In this document: positions 46,015 to 57,000 of the stretch, piece by piece
How the letters are laid out: every line of letters begins with the position of its first letter
How positions within the stretch are numbered: position 1 is the stretch's first letter
Source of the DNA: Rhodopirellula bahusiensis
GTDB taxonomy: Bacteria > Planctomycetota > Planctomycetia > Pirellulales > Pirellulaceae
DNA: 64,000 nt
NCBI RefSeq assembly: GCF_002727185.1
Contig: NZ_NIZW01000004.1
Coordinates: 248,001-312,000 of the forward strand
Reading direction: 5' to 3'
Notes under the pieces: model-generated
What the model was told of the DNA's origin: nothing
Seen by the model: only the letters and a program-made list of their open reading frames with translations
Databases searched by the model: none
Translations under genes and position numbers: made by a program

Positions 46015-46195
46015 ACCGTCATTCGATTCGACAAAGGCAAACGTGAGATCATTGGCTGGTTGTTTCTTCCACCGATTGCAGCCATGCTGATTCGAGTCGT
46101 CTGCGCGATCTCTCGCTATTTTATTCAGTGACCGCCCAATCGCTCCAGTCTAACGTTTGGGTTTTTCAGCTGTATCTCGCAAGATAGAAAATTTG

Positions 46196-46543
46196 ATGAA
46201 GGTTTCTGAGGAGCAGCGTGGTTCGCGGATCGGAACCGATCGAATTGATTCGGCTGCGGAAGAGACCGAACGGATCGGTGCGTCCTCGATGCCGTTGACC
46301 GATTTCGCGGGAGGTTGCCTGATGTCGCTCAGTTCGGTGGCGTTGTCTTGTGGCTTGTTGCTGATCAATGGTGCATTCGTAATGGCATGTTTGTCAGCAC
46401 TCAGCGCCGCCGGCGTGGGATGGTTCCAAGGCGAATCGGCCAGCCAATTCATCTTGTTCGGCGGTCCGGTCGCGTTGCTGATCATCCAGTGGATGATGCT
46501 TGACTACCTCCGGTTCCTTTGGCGACGACGCCACGCGGGCTAG
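46196..46543 (+). CDS. Hypothetical protein with two membrane segments
   Basis: From the ATG at 46196 the 115-residue product has a polar N-terminus (KVSEEQRGSRIGTDRIDSAA) and two membrane helices: FAGGCLMSLSSVALSCGLLL and an adjoining AFVMACLSALSAAGVGWF, then FILFGGPVALLIIQWMML. It ends with basic RRRHAG, which fits the positive-inside rule. A TTG at 46157 would extend it by 13 residues. The gene is divergent from the kinase gene. No family recognised. Confidence 0.6.
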   Translation: MKVSEEQRGSRIGTDRIDSAAEETERIGASSMPLTDFAGGCLMSLSSVALSCGLLLINGAFVMACLSALSAAGVGWFQGESASQFILFGGPVALLIIQWMMLDYLRFLWRRRHAG

Positions 46544-46747
46544 GTCACGAGATCGCTCCGAGGCTCTCATTTAGAACAATGAGCGTGCGTTTTGTTCGCC
46601 TGAGTGGTCAGTCTGACCAGATCGTAGGGATTGGTGGGGTTTTGATATGGGCGGATGTTGTCTGGATCGACAGGAAATGCTGTTACCGGTGACGTGATTT
46701 GCGTAAACTGGGGAACCTCTTCTGATTGATCGCCGCGCCACTTTTCT

Positions 46748-49700
46748 GTGACGGTGCCCCCGTTGAACGGACCAACGTCCATCTCGATTTCCAATTCCCT
46801 GATACCGATGGATCGGTACCCGGTCCGGTCCGATGCGCCGGTTGTCAATGCGCCGGTACTCAATGCGTCGGCGGTTGATGTGCGAGCCAACGATTCGCCA
46901 GCGCAACCCATCCGCTCCGGCGGCGATGCATTGAGGATCGCCAACGTTGGCTTCGGATTGGTCTCGTGCCTGTTGATGACGATTTGCTTTGAGTCCAATG
47001 CCTCGGCCCAGCCACCCGGTACCACACCGACGCCCGAAATCATCCGAGGTGACTCAGGTGGAATCGCACCGGACGCTTTTTTGTTTCTGGATGAATCGGG
47101 CACTCCCGTGGTCATGCCTCGAATGTCGTTCGAGGAAATCGATCGGCTGCGACGGTTGGAGCAGGGCATTCAGGTCCAGGACCGCCGCGCGACGCTGCAA
47201 CGAATCAACTTGGTCGGTTCCGTTCAAGAACAACGAGCCGAGTTCGAGCTGGATTGCCACTTCGTCATCGATCCACGAACGTTGCGAGAAGGCACGTCGA
47301 CGCCGATCGTGTTGGATCTCGGCCTGAACGGTTTCCACTTGCTGGAACCGGCGCTCGTGCGAACGATCCCCGGTGACGAAAAATCGTTCGGCACCGAAAC
47401 AGATCTGGATGAACCGTTGGACGAAACAACTTCGACAGCCGCGACCGACAAAGAACTTGCACGGGCGTTCGTACGCGTTGCCCAAAACAAAACAGCCATT
47501 CGTGAAGAACTGCTGGACGCAACTTCGCCTGCTGCCGCCAACGGAAGCTCCGGACTCGCGAGTTCATCGCGTGCAAACGCTGGGTTGAACTACGAGCTGG
47601 TTTTGCCGGCGGATGCGGCATCGCCTGACGCACCGATCGATTGCATTTGCAAACTCAAAATGTCGACGCGGGTTCGGCGTCTAGGACCTCTCACCAGCTT
47701 TCTGCCATTGTCGTTGCCAACCGTTCCGACGCGGGTGGAAGTGACCGTTGCCCCTCACCAATCAGAAGCCAATCAGAATTCGCCTCCGTTGATTACTGCC
47801 GAGATTGTGGGCAGTGGACGCGAAGTGCTTCGTCAATTGTCCCAGCGCGGACCGGATTCGGACGACGAAACGAAACGACGTTCACGATTTGAAATTGACA
47901 GCCAAGGCGGTGAGTTTGCTTTCAAGTGGCAATGGCTGCCGTCGGCAACCCAGGCCGCTCGATTGTTAGAAACGGAGTCCAACGCGATTCTGCGATGGGA
48001 ATCCCCCGCGGATCCTCCGAGTCTGCAAGTTCAGATGATCGTTCGTAACTTGCGTGGTCAGTTGGATGCGTTCGAGATCGAGCTGCCCGAACAAGCGGTT
48101 TTGCTTGGCAGTCCAGAAGTTGCCATCAACGAAGACAGCCGTGATGTCACCCTGACTCCCGAATCGGTTGGTGAAGAAGTCAGTGACACCGTCTTTGAAG
48201 CTGGCAGTGCCATCGACGTCGCGGATTCCGGTTGGACGATGACGTTGCTGGGTGCTGAATCGGCCGGTGATTCGGCGTCGAACAACAACGACCAAAACCA
48301 ATCCGCACAGGAAAGCGGCCCTTCGCCAACCCGTCGTGTTCGCTTTTCAACCGACCGCGCCGATGCGATGACATCGACTTCTCTGGTCGAAGTTCGCCTG
48401 CAGTTGCGACTGCCGGTTCCCGAGGCAACGGCGACGGCACCCTGGATGATGCAGTTGCCTCGTGTCCCCGATGCGATTGGTCAACGCGGAACGGTGACCG
48501 TGGTCACGGCAGAGGACCATCGCCTTCGCTGGCGTCCGCGTTTGGGCGTTGAAGCGATCGCTTCGGACGCGACTTCGGTGAACGTCGGCGAGCGTGCTCA
48601 AACGTTTCGTTTCCTTCGCGACGCGTTTCAGCTGCCCGTTTGGTTGTCAGGTAAACAACGACAACAACGACTGCAGATCACGATGGACTTGAGCATGACC
48701 AACCGGTTGGCTCGTTCCACGATGACGGTCCAATCCAGCGGTGCGGGCATCGATCCCCAAGACATGCAGTTGGATCTGCTCGGATGGCAGCTGACTCATT
48801 TGACCGCGGACGATGCTGACGAAGAGCTGGACGTTTCGATCTCAGAAGGTTTGGTTCAGTGGCAAGCGGATGCGTCCGATGGCAAGTGGCCTCGCCAATA
48901 CACCATCACTTGTGAACGAGTGGTCACGGAGGAGATGGTTGCCGAACCGCTCACCCTGACGCTTCCGAAATTGCAAACCAATGAGTCTTCGAGTGCTGTC
49001 ACCGAAGCGATCCTTCAAGTGACCGACGCGAAACGATTGCAGTGGGCGGTTGATCTTTCGCAAAGTGAAAACTTGCAACGGATCAACAATGATTCGTCGA
49101 ACCGTTTTCGTTTACTTTCGGTCGATGGTGCTTGGAGCGTGACGGGTCATTTCACCGAGCGACCGCTACGTCTGAATCTTTCGGGCGGCACATCCATGGG
49201 CACGCAGGGCAACCAGTGGATCACGCAAACCCGTTGGACACTGACCAGTGCAATTGACTTGGAAGGCATCGCTCAATTCACCATCCCGAATCCAAACGAA
49301 CAATCCGTTCAGTGGACGTCGGTGGTGGATGGGGTTCCTGCAATGGTTCGAAAATCGGAGTCATCGACCAATTCCGACGGTTGGACCACGTACGAAATAG
49401 TCACGCCACGTTTGTCGGTTGGCACTCACGAAATCGAACTGATTTCGCGAACGTTGCTGCGTGATTTGCTTCAACCACCAGCTAACTCTGAAACATTAAT
49501 TCAGACGGTCGCAGACGAAGAAACCATCGAAGTGATCAATGAAGTCCCCGCCGAACCTCCCGTCATGGAACCTGCCGATGGAACGGTTAATGTAGACCCG
49601 GACACGGCGCAGGACGACGAACCGCCAGTTGATAAGATTCTGGCTGCGATCCCACGTCCAATCGCCGACCAAGTCACGTTGGACACCGATTACCTGTTGA

Positions 49701-51040
49701 CCGTTCCTGATTCAGTCACCGATGGGGCGGGACAAGTTTGGATGGTCACGGTCGCCGACGAACGTCTTTTGTCAGGCACTCGACAAACGGCTTCTAGCGT
49801 TACGAATCCGAAACTCACCAATGAGTGGTCGTTGACATCCATTCCGGACGCACCGTTCACACTGCAATTTCAGCAAGAGTCTTTGGAAGAGTCTCCCGTG
49901 CATGTCACGCGAGCGTTGATTCGCAGTTTAGTCAGCCAACGAACTCGCCACGAACAACTGCTGGCCGTTGTCGAGGACGGTCAACAAATCTCGATCAGTT
50001 TGTCCGAGCAACTCAAGGCCATTCGCATTGAAGCGAGACTGAACGGCAACCTTGTCGGCTACTCTCGCGGGCGCAGCGGTCTGCGAATTGATATACCAAC
50101 GACAACCCCGACAACAACTCAGTCCAGCGACACCAAATCGCTCGATCGATATCTGTTGGACATTCGACTTTGGACGGAAACCGATTCCAGTCCTTGGTGG
50201 ACTAGCATCGAGCCGTTGATGCGATTGCCAGTTGGTTCGGCGCAGATTGATTGGCAGCTCTCCGTCCCCACCGACTCGCACTTGTTCTGGGCGTCATCGT
50301 CATGCGGAAGATTGATGCGTTGGGAACGCGATCAGTTGCGTTTGTCTCGCCAGCCGATGGTCGACGACACCGAACTGATGGAATGGGTGACGTTTCCCTT
50401 TGAAGAGAACGCGGTTCTGCTGAGTTCGCTCAAAGAGTCAACGACGAACTCTGCGTTCACCGTCCCTAGCAATCAATACCTTTTCTATTCCAGTGATCCC
50501 TATTCGTTCTCTGCACTGACGATCTCACGAACCATGATGTGGTTGGCCGTGGGAAGTTTGTCCTTGCTGCTCGCCGCTTCGACGCAGTTGTTCCCTCAGA
50601 GCCGACATCCTTTCGCAATCATCTTGTTGGCTGTGGTGTTGGCGGGCGTATTGGTGGCGGCTCCCGATGGAGTGATCGTGACGGCTCAGTTGATCATGAT
50701 TTCGTTGGTGTTGGTCGCGGTTTTCTATGCCATTTCCGCGTTGATATCGCCTCCCACTTCGGACCGAGTGTTGCAGTCATCGGGTGCCTCTCGAGCTTCG
50801 GAAAAGATCCCACCGTTTGGCTCCACGCGAGTCAACCGGAAAGGGCAGGGCTCCTCGCCGGGATCACGATCCGTCATCAACGAATCGGCAGGAACGCACG
50901 TTCCCAGCGGATCATCGCGACACCGTGGTGACTCGGGACAACGCTCGAACGCCGACGCCGAACCTCGCCCCAATCCTTCGAACGAGGGCCACGACGAAGA
51001 AGGAGCCACGGCAAGTCATTCCCCAGGAACGTCCTCATGA
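46748..51040 (+). CDS. Giant secreted/membrane protein of unknown function (1430 codons)
   Basis: The frame starts at a GTG at 46748; an in-frame ATG at 46808 removes 20 residues. A hydrophobic segment at about 65-88 (VGFGLVSCLLMTICFESNAS) acts as a signal or anchor. About 1200 residues of mainly beta character follow, with many Trp and Gln-Trp dipeptides (FKWQWLP, VQWQAD, VQWTSV, IDWQLSVP). Three membrane segments lie near the end (MMWLAVGSLSLLLAAS, FAIILLAVVLAGVLVA, LIMISLVLVAVFYAIS, about 1260-1335), followed by a charged tail rich in Ser, Pro and Arg. I recognise no domain. The stop overlaps the next start as ATGA at 51037, so it is coupled to the 3503-codon gene and the two probably act together in the envelope. 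Confidence 0.75.
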   Translation: MTVPPLNGPTSISISNSLIPMDRYPVRSDAPVVNAPVLNASAVDVRANDSPAQPIRSGGDALRIANVGFGLVSCLLMTICFESNASAQPPGTTPTPEIIRGDSGGIAPDAFLFLDESGTPVVMPRMSFEEIDRLRRLEQGIQVQDRRATLQRINLVGSVQEQRAEFELDCHFVIDPRTLREGTSTPIVLDLGLNGFHLLEPALVRTIPGDEKSFGTETDLDEPLDETTSTAATDKELARAFVRVAQNKTAIREELLDATSPAAANGSSGLASSSRANAGLNYELVLPADAASPDAPIDCICKLKMSTRVRRLGPLTSFLPLSLPTVPTRVEVTVAPHQSEANQNSPPLITAEIVGSGREVLRQLSQRGPDSDDETKRRSRFEIDSQGGEFAFKWQWLPSATQAARLLETESNAILRWESPADPPSLQVQMIVRNLRGQLDAFEIELPEQAVLLGSPEVAINEDSRDVTLTPESVGEEVSDTVFEAGSAIDVADSGWTMTLLGAESAGDSASNNNDQNQSAQESGPSPTRRVRFSTDRADAMTSTSLVEVRLQLRLPVPEATATAPWMMQLPRVPDAIGQRGTVTVVTAEDHRLRWRPRLGVEAIASDATSVNVGERAQTFRFLRDAFQLPVWLSGKQRQQRLQITMDLSMTNRLARSTMTVQSSGAGIDPQDMQLDLLGWQLTHLTADDADEELDVSISEGLVQWQADASDGKWPRQYTITCERVVTEEMVAEPLTLTLPKLQTNESSSAVTEAILQVTDAKRLQWAVDLSQSENLQRINNDSSNRFRLLSVDGAWSVTGHFTERPLRLNLSGGTSMGTQGNQWITQTRWTLTSAIDLEGIAQFTIPNPNEQSVQWTSVVDGVPAMVRKSESSTNSDGWTTYEIVTPRLSVGTHEIELISRTLLRDLLQPPANSETLIQTVADEETIEVINEVPAEPPVMEPADGTVNVDPDTAQDDEPPVDKILAAIPRPIADQVTLDTDYLLTVPDSVTDGAGQVWMVTVADERLLSGTRQTASSVTNPKLTNEWSLTSIPDAPFTLQFQQESLEESPVHVTRALIRSLVSQRTRHEQLLAVVEDGQQISISLSEQLKAIRIEARLNGNLVGYSRGRSGLRIDIPTTTPTTTQSSDTKSLDRYLLDIRLWTETDSSPWWTSIEPLMRLPVGSAQIDWQLSVPTDSHLFWASSSCGRLMRWERDQLRLSRQPMVDDTELMEWVTFPFEENAVLLSSLKESTTNSAFTVPSNQYLFYSSDPYSFSALTISRTMMWLAVGSLSLLLAASTQLFPQSRHPFAIILLAVVLAGVLVAAPDGVIVTAQLIMISLVLVAVFYAISALISPPTSDRVLQSSGASRASEKIPPFGSTRVNRKGQGSSPGSRSVINESAGTHVPSGSSRHRGDSGQRSNADAEPRPNPSNEGHDEEGATASHSPGTSS

Positions 51041-54000
51041 CGCAATCTCGATCCAACCGATCGACCTGGGTGATGCTGATCGCAACTTGGGCATTTGCGA
51101 TGTCGCTGTTGGTCACAGGACAAGCATCCGGACAGGACGCGGATTCGGCGGCGACGGAAGCGAGCGAGCAGGTTGAACCAGCGACTGACGAAACCGCGAG
51201 CACAATCGACGCGGAAGATGCGGTTGGTATTTCACCTGAGGTTGCCGAAAGGCTATCGCAGTGGGAAACGCTTGCGCAGCAAGTCCGAGCCGATGAATCG
51301 TTGCGATGGATCTCTCTGTTCGGATCCCAAATCGCGAGACTTGTGCCAGATGACTTCCGGCCGGTTGCCGCTGACGAGCTGAGCAAGGCACTTGATGAGG
51401 CGACCGAAGTCACTCCTGAAACATCGACCGACGACATTTTGCAGTGTGAAATGGTAGCGACGATCCGAAACGGTTCCTTGGTCAGTGACGCCAGCCGAAT
51501 GCGTTTTTCGTCGCAAGCCGGCAATGAACACCAATTTGGCAACGTCAGCTTTGCTGTTTCCCGGCTTCGAGAAATGGACGACGAATCGGGTGTCGAATCA
51601 GAATCGACCGCCGCCTTTGAATCCGACGACTCCGGGATGCTCACCATCACGTCGAGTGATTTGAGCAATCCACTTGCGGATCGCAATCTCGCGTGGAATT
51701 GGCGGCAGCAAGCGGTGCCGACCTGGAACGGCAGTCGTTGGGAACTCGCTTTGCCGCAAGCATTGATCTCGCGTTTGTGGATTCGTATTCCAGCGAACCA
51801 AGTCCTTCGCTGCGAACAAGCAGTCGTGCGACAAGTCCGTGTCAATGAGCTTCCGGATTGGTACAGGGAAACTGCGGCAAGTGATTCAGCATCGGACAAC
51901 GATCGGTGGGTCTTTCTCGAGTCCGCTGGTTCATCCCGTTTGGACTTGCAACTGCAAGCGGTGAAGGACGATGCGGCAGAAGTCGAAACAGCAACCATTG
52001 TTCGCGGTTGCCGCATGACGTTCAAACACGATGGATCCGTTTTGAATTGGCAATGTCGATTGGTGATCGATCCGCAACCGATCGCGTCCATCCCGCCTTG
52101 GGTTTGGCTGCGCGGAGATGTGACTCGCATCGAAGTTGACGACCGAGAGGTCCCATTCACTTCTCGCCCGGTTGCTTCGGAACCAGCCGACGCTTCCACG
52201 CCCGGTCCCTCGGCTTCGATCATCAAACTGACGGCGATTGATGAATCTGACACTCCGTCCACCGCCGATTCGCGAATTGTTCTGTTGGAAGGTACATCGA
52301 CGCTGCCGCGCGACGACAACATGATCTCGCTGCCCGAACCAGTCTTACCATCCTCGTTTGTGGTCTCCGCCGCGCCATGGCAATTGCAGTGGACGATGCC
52401 ATCTCACCTGTTCGCAACACGTTGGCATCTGCCCAATGAATGGCAGGTCACTCCGCCGCCGATGGATGCATCGCAGTCCTCCAATTCCACCGCCACTTGG
52501 AACGCGGTCGGCCCGCCTCCTTCGCGACAATCGGTGAATACCGCTTTGCTGGTCAATGAAACCGCCCCTGCAGACCTGCCTGAATTGTCCAAGGATTCGC
52601 TCACAAATTCGTGGAGGATCGAACTGGCGGAATCTCAATCACTCCTTTACGCGAATCATCAAACTCGATTCCTACTGGAAGACAATACCATTCAGGCTCG
52701 CAGTACGATTCAGATGACAATGTCGCCTGATCGATTGGCTCCCATTGAATTGGAGATTCAAGATGGGTTCTCGTTCGATTCCATCACCGTTGGCGAGACG
52801 CGACGAACACTGACCATCAACGCTCCTAATCGCCGAGGTCGCCGCATCACGATTTGGCCCAGCCCCGATGAGATTGACGCATTGCCAACGGGCGAAGGCA
52901 CATTGGAGATTCGTGCCACCGGACAATCTCGCCGAGATCCCAACAACCCTCGCGTCAACGAATTGTGGATGATTCGGGTTCTGGGCTGTCCGGGTCAGAT
53001 GACGGCGGCGGTGATCCCTCCCGCTGACATGGGATGGACCGCTGAGACTGCTATCACGCCGTCGCGAATTGATTTTTCCGAACTAACGACTCAACAGCGA
53101 CGCTACTTTGCTCCGTTGCCTGGCGACGCGATCGTCCTCAGTCATTCGATTCGCCAAACCCCTTCACTTGCATTGGAAACGCCCGACAGCACGATCGTCG
53201 GATCGTGTCAAACCAGCTTGACTTTGGCGAACAGCGGTCGGGAAAGAACCGGCATCGAACAACGAGTCCAGGTGCAAGTCGAAGGTTTGCCACAAACGTC
53301 GCGGGTCGTCAAAGTTCGCTTGGCTGCTCGCTCGGAACAGTCACCACCGAATGACATGAAATGGCAGACCCGCCTCTCGCCGGCCTCCGCTGTCAATTCG
53401 GTCGACGAGGATGCTGTCACGCGGCGCTGGGTGCCTCGTCAATCCATGGAACCGCAATCGGAAACCAGTGACGATTTCCAAGCATCCTCCGAGGCAAATG
53501 ACTCCGAGGAATCAGCCGGCGGATCCGGCGGATGGTTCGAATGGAGCATTCCGGTACCACGAAACTTCAACGACAAATCGCTTCTGATTGGCAAGTGCTT
53601 TCACGCAACGAACAACGACGACTCGAGTTCGAAGGAGCAACCCAAAACGCGAGCACTTCCGATTGGTTTGTTCCGATTGGCGGATGCGACATCGCAAACA
53701 TGTGAACTGCTCATTAGCTCGGAACTGCAATTGGCTCGACCAGTCGCAAACCTGGTTGGAATACCAACCCCAAACGCCGACGCTGGAATGGAACCGTTTC
53801 GTTACCGATACGAGACGTCACCACACGTCATCGTTCGGGTCCGTCACCGGAATCAAACGCCGCCCGCCAACGTGGTCCTGCAGCAAAACACTCACGTTAT
53901 CGCTTCGGCCAGCGGCACCGACCGGGCTCGCACCCGTTTCGACTTGGTTGCCACGCAACCAATCGAAGTGAAGTTCCCATGGGATGCACACTTGATCGAA

Positions 54001-57000
54001 GCACGCATCAACGGTGCGGAAGTTCATCCTGAATTGACACGTCGACATCATCTTCGTTTTCCGGCTACCCAACAGTCTGAGTTGTTGCTTGAAATTGAAT
54101 GGACGACCACGTCGTTTGAAAAATCATGGATCAGAAAACCACAAGTCACGGACCTGCAAGTCGTCGGCCTGACGCTGGGTTCACAACTGCGTGTTTCTCC
54201 CGCCGAAGACAGCCTGCAAATTCCTTTGCTGGGTTCCTCTGAGTCACCTCATCTCATTTTTTCGCAGATGGTGATTGGAATCGGGTGGGTCGGAGCAATC
54301 GTACTTCTCGCACTCAGTTTGGCTGCGGGCTGGACGGCACGTTGGGGATTGGCATCCGGTTTGGCACTTTCACTATTCGCGATGCTGCTTTGGCCGGAGG
54401 CTCATGTGCCGCTGACCGCCTGGGTTGCTCTGCCGTTGACGATCGGGCTTTTGCGAGTGGCGACACAGCACTGGCAATTGACCAACACTCTCGCGTCCTC
54501 TCCGCGTCACGCTCCGGTTGCGACCGGCCAATCCAATCGTTCTGAATTTCCCCCGCACTCTTCAGGCGACGACCCGACCAGCGATTTTTCGAGTTCCGCA
54601 CTGCTTCGAAGCTGGCTTGGTTGGGCAATTATCGGTTGCTCCGCAATCGGCGGCGGCGTGGCATCCGCTCAAACCATGGACGTCTTGGTTCCGTTGGATC
54701 CCGAGAATCGTCCCATGGGCAACAAAGCGTACATCCCCGAGTCGCTTTACCAAGATCTGTTCTTGGTCCGACCGGACGAACGCGTTCGACAAGTTTCGTT
54801 TTTGAAAACCAACTACGAATTGGATCTGACATCGGAACGTTCGAAACGTGCCATCAGCCTAGCTCGCGATGAATTCCCCATCGAGTTGCTCGCCCGATTC
54901 ACCGTTGAAACTTCGACGCCCAGCAGTCGACTGCGCCTGCCTTTCTCGCCAGAGTCGATTGAAGAGTTGGTGCTGATTCGTCCTGACGAGAGCACACGAG
55001 TTCTAACAACGACCACCGATGAGCAACCGGGGACACTCATCGTTGTTCCATCCGGCAAACGTTTTGACTTGCAACTGCGATTGCGTTGCCAGACTTTGCA
55101 CCATGCAACCGGAACGCAAATCGCGATCGATCTCCCGCGACTTCCCCAAGCTCGTTTGGCCGTCCGTCGTGATTACCGCATCGACAACTATCGATTGGTC
55201 ACAGACGAAATCGCTTGGCCAGCAGTCGATCGGCCGGTTGGATTTGGCATCATCTCTTCCAACCAGTTTTTGATCGGGCCGTGCAATCGGCTGAACGTTC
55301 ATTTGCAGAGCAAAGCGACCGCGGACGCGATTGCAAGTGGGACCGACACAGGTCTCGGCAACCAAGCAAGCACCCAGGTCGACAATGCACAACTGCCGGT
55401 GGCATGGAACTCAGCGTCACAGTGGATACGGCGATACTGGTTGAACGCTACCGCCAAACATTGCTCCGTCGAATGCGAATTGGATCCGCTGCAGCCGCCT
55501 CCACCCGGCGGTGAAGTGATCCTTCGTTTTCATCGAGAAACCAGCTCCACGCCGCGGCTGATTTCTCGCGACTGGAAATTGCTTCGTCAAACACCGTCGC
55601 AATGGAAGCTCACACGAGTCAGTTCGTCGGACGAACCGATTCGATTGGTATGGGACCTCAGTTCCGATTGGTCGTCACGATCGACTGCGCGACCATTTAC
55701 CACTTCGGATGATACAGCGTCAACCAATACGTCAACGCTGCCAACTGAGCGTCTTCTGAGTTGTCCTGGTCTGTCTTTGCACGACCGCTGGGAAGAGCCT
55801 TCGTCCACCGATGAATCGGCACTCACGAACTCTCGCACCGTGTTCTCAGAAACACTGGTGGCGTGGACGCTTTCGAGCGATCTTCAGCCGGTTTGGCCCG
55901 CATCGCTGGGGACGGAACGCGTGTCAACCGAACAGTTTTACTCGCAATGGTCCGGACCGATCAGCCGCCTCGATCGTGCAGCCAAGAGTTCCGGAACAAC
56001 GCCGATCGTTCAGATTGGAATCTCCACTCCATCAGAGTTGGTCTTCAATTCTCGGCAAGAAATCCACTTGGATTCATCGCACCAAACGATTCGTCTGGAT
56101 GCAACCTTCGAACCAACACCGGTCACCGCCGCCCCAGGAAACGGCGACCCCGCAACCGGAAACTCCGATGCAAGCGGAGAGGTCCCTGCGTCGGCAACCG
56201 AAGCAAGCGTCCGGCTTCGTATCATCAAAATCGTGCTACCACCCAAGACACAGATATTCGATTGGGAGATTCAACAACCTGGGTTGCTTGTTAGTTCACC
56301 CAACCGGACCGAGGAAAGTTCTGTCAATCCGGAAACGGCAGACGCGACTGCAGACGAAGAAACGGACTTAGAAACAACGACCGAGCCCGCCGCCAAGCCC
56401 CCCAGCAAACCCGAAGAGCGATCCGGAACCAGCTGGGAATTGGTTCGCGACGGAGACCGAGATTGTTTACTGGTCCGCTACGAAGGACGCGGCATGGAGT
56501 TGTCAATCGAAGCTCAGGTCGCTTTGAAAAAATCCAATGACAATTCGTTGGCATTGATCGATATCGAACCGGTTCACGTCGGCGGCGATGTCAACTCGGC
56601 CAACGAAGTTGTTATCTCACGTTCGTCCAACACCAACATCCAGTGGAAGTCGCCACCCGAGTTGGAAGGTGAAAAATCGGGCGATGCTGGTCCTGCTTCC
56701 ATGCTGGCATCCGGTAAGATTTTGATGGATCAATGGTTGATTCAAGGATCCGCGGTCCAGGCACTGGGGAACGCACGATTCCGATCCAATCCAGTTCGAC
56801 ATTCCTTCCAAGCCGATGTCCGAGTTGCATTGCGATGGGAAGAAGGACGCTGGATCGCTCAAACCGATCTGCAGCTGAAGTCCAAACAACAACCTGACTT
56901 CCTCGACGTCGAAATCCCCACGCGTTGGTGTGACGCCCTGCAGATTTCTCCGCTGTGCGCGTCGACTCGACAACCGACGCTCAGCCCCGCCCGTCAGGTC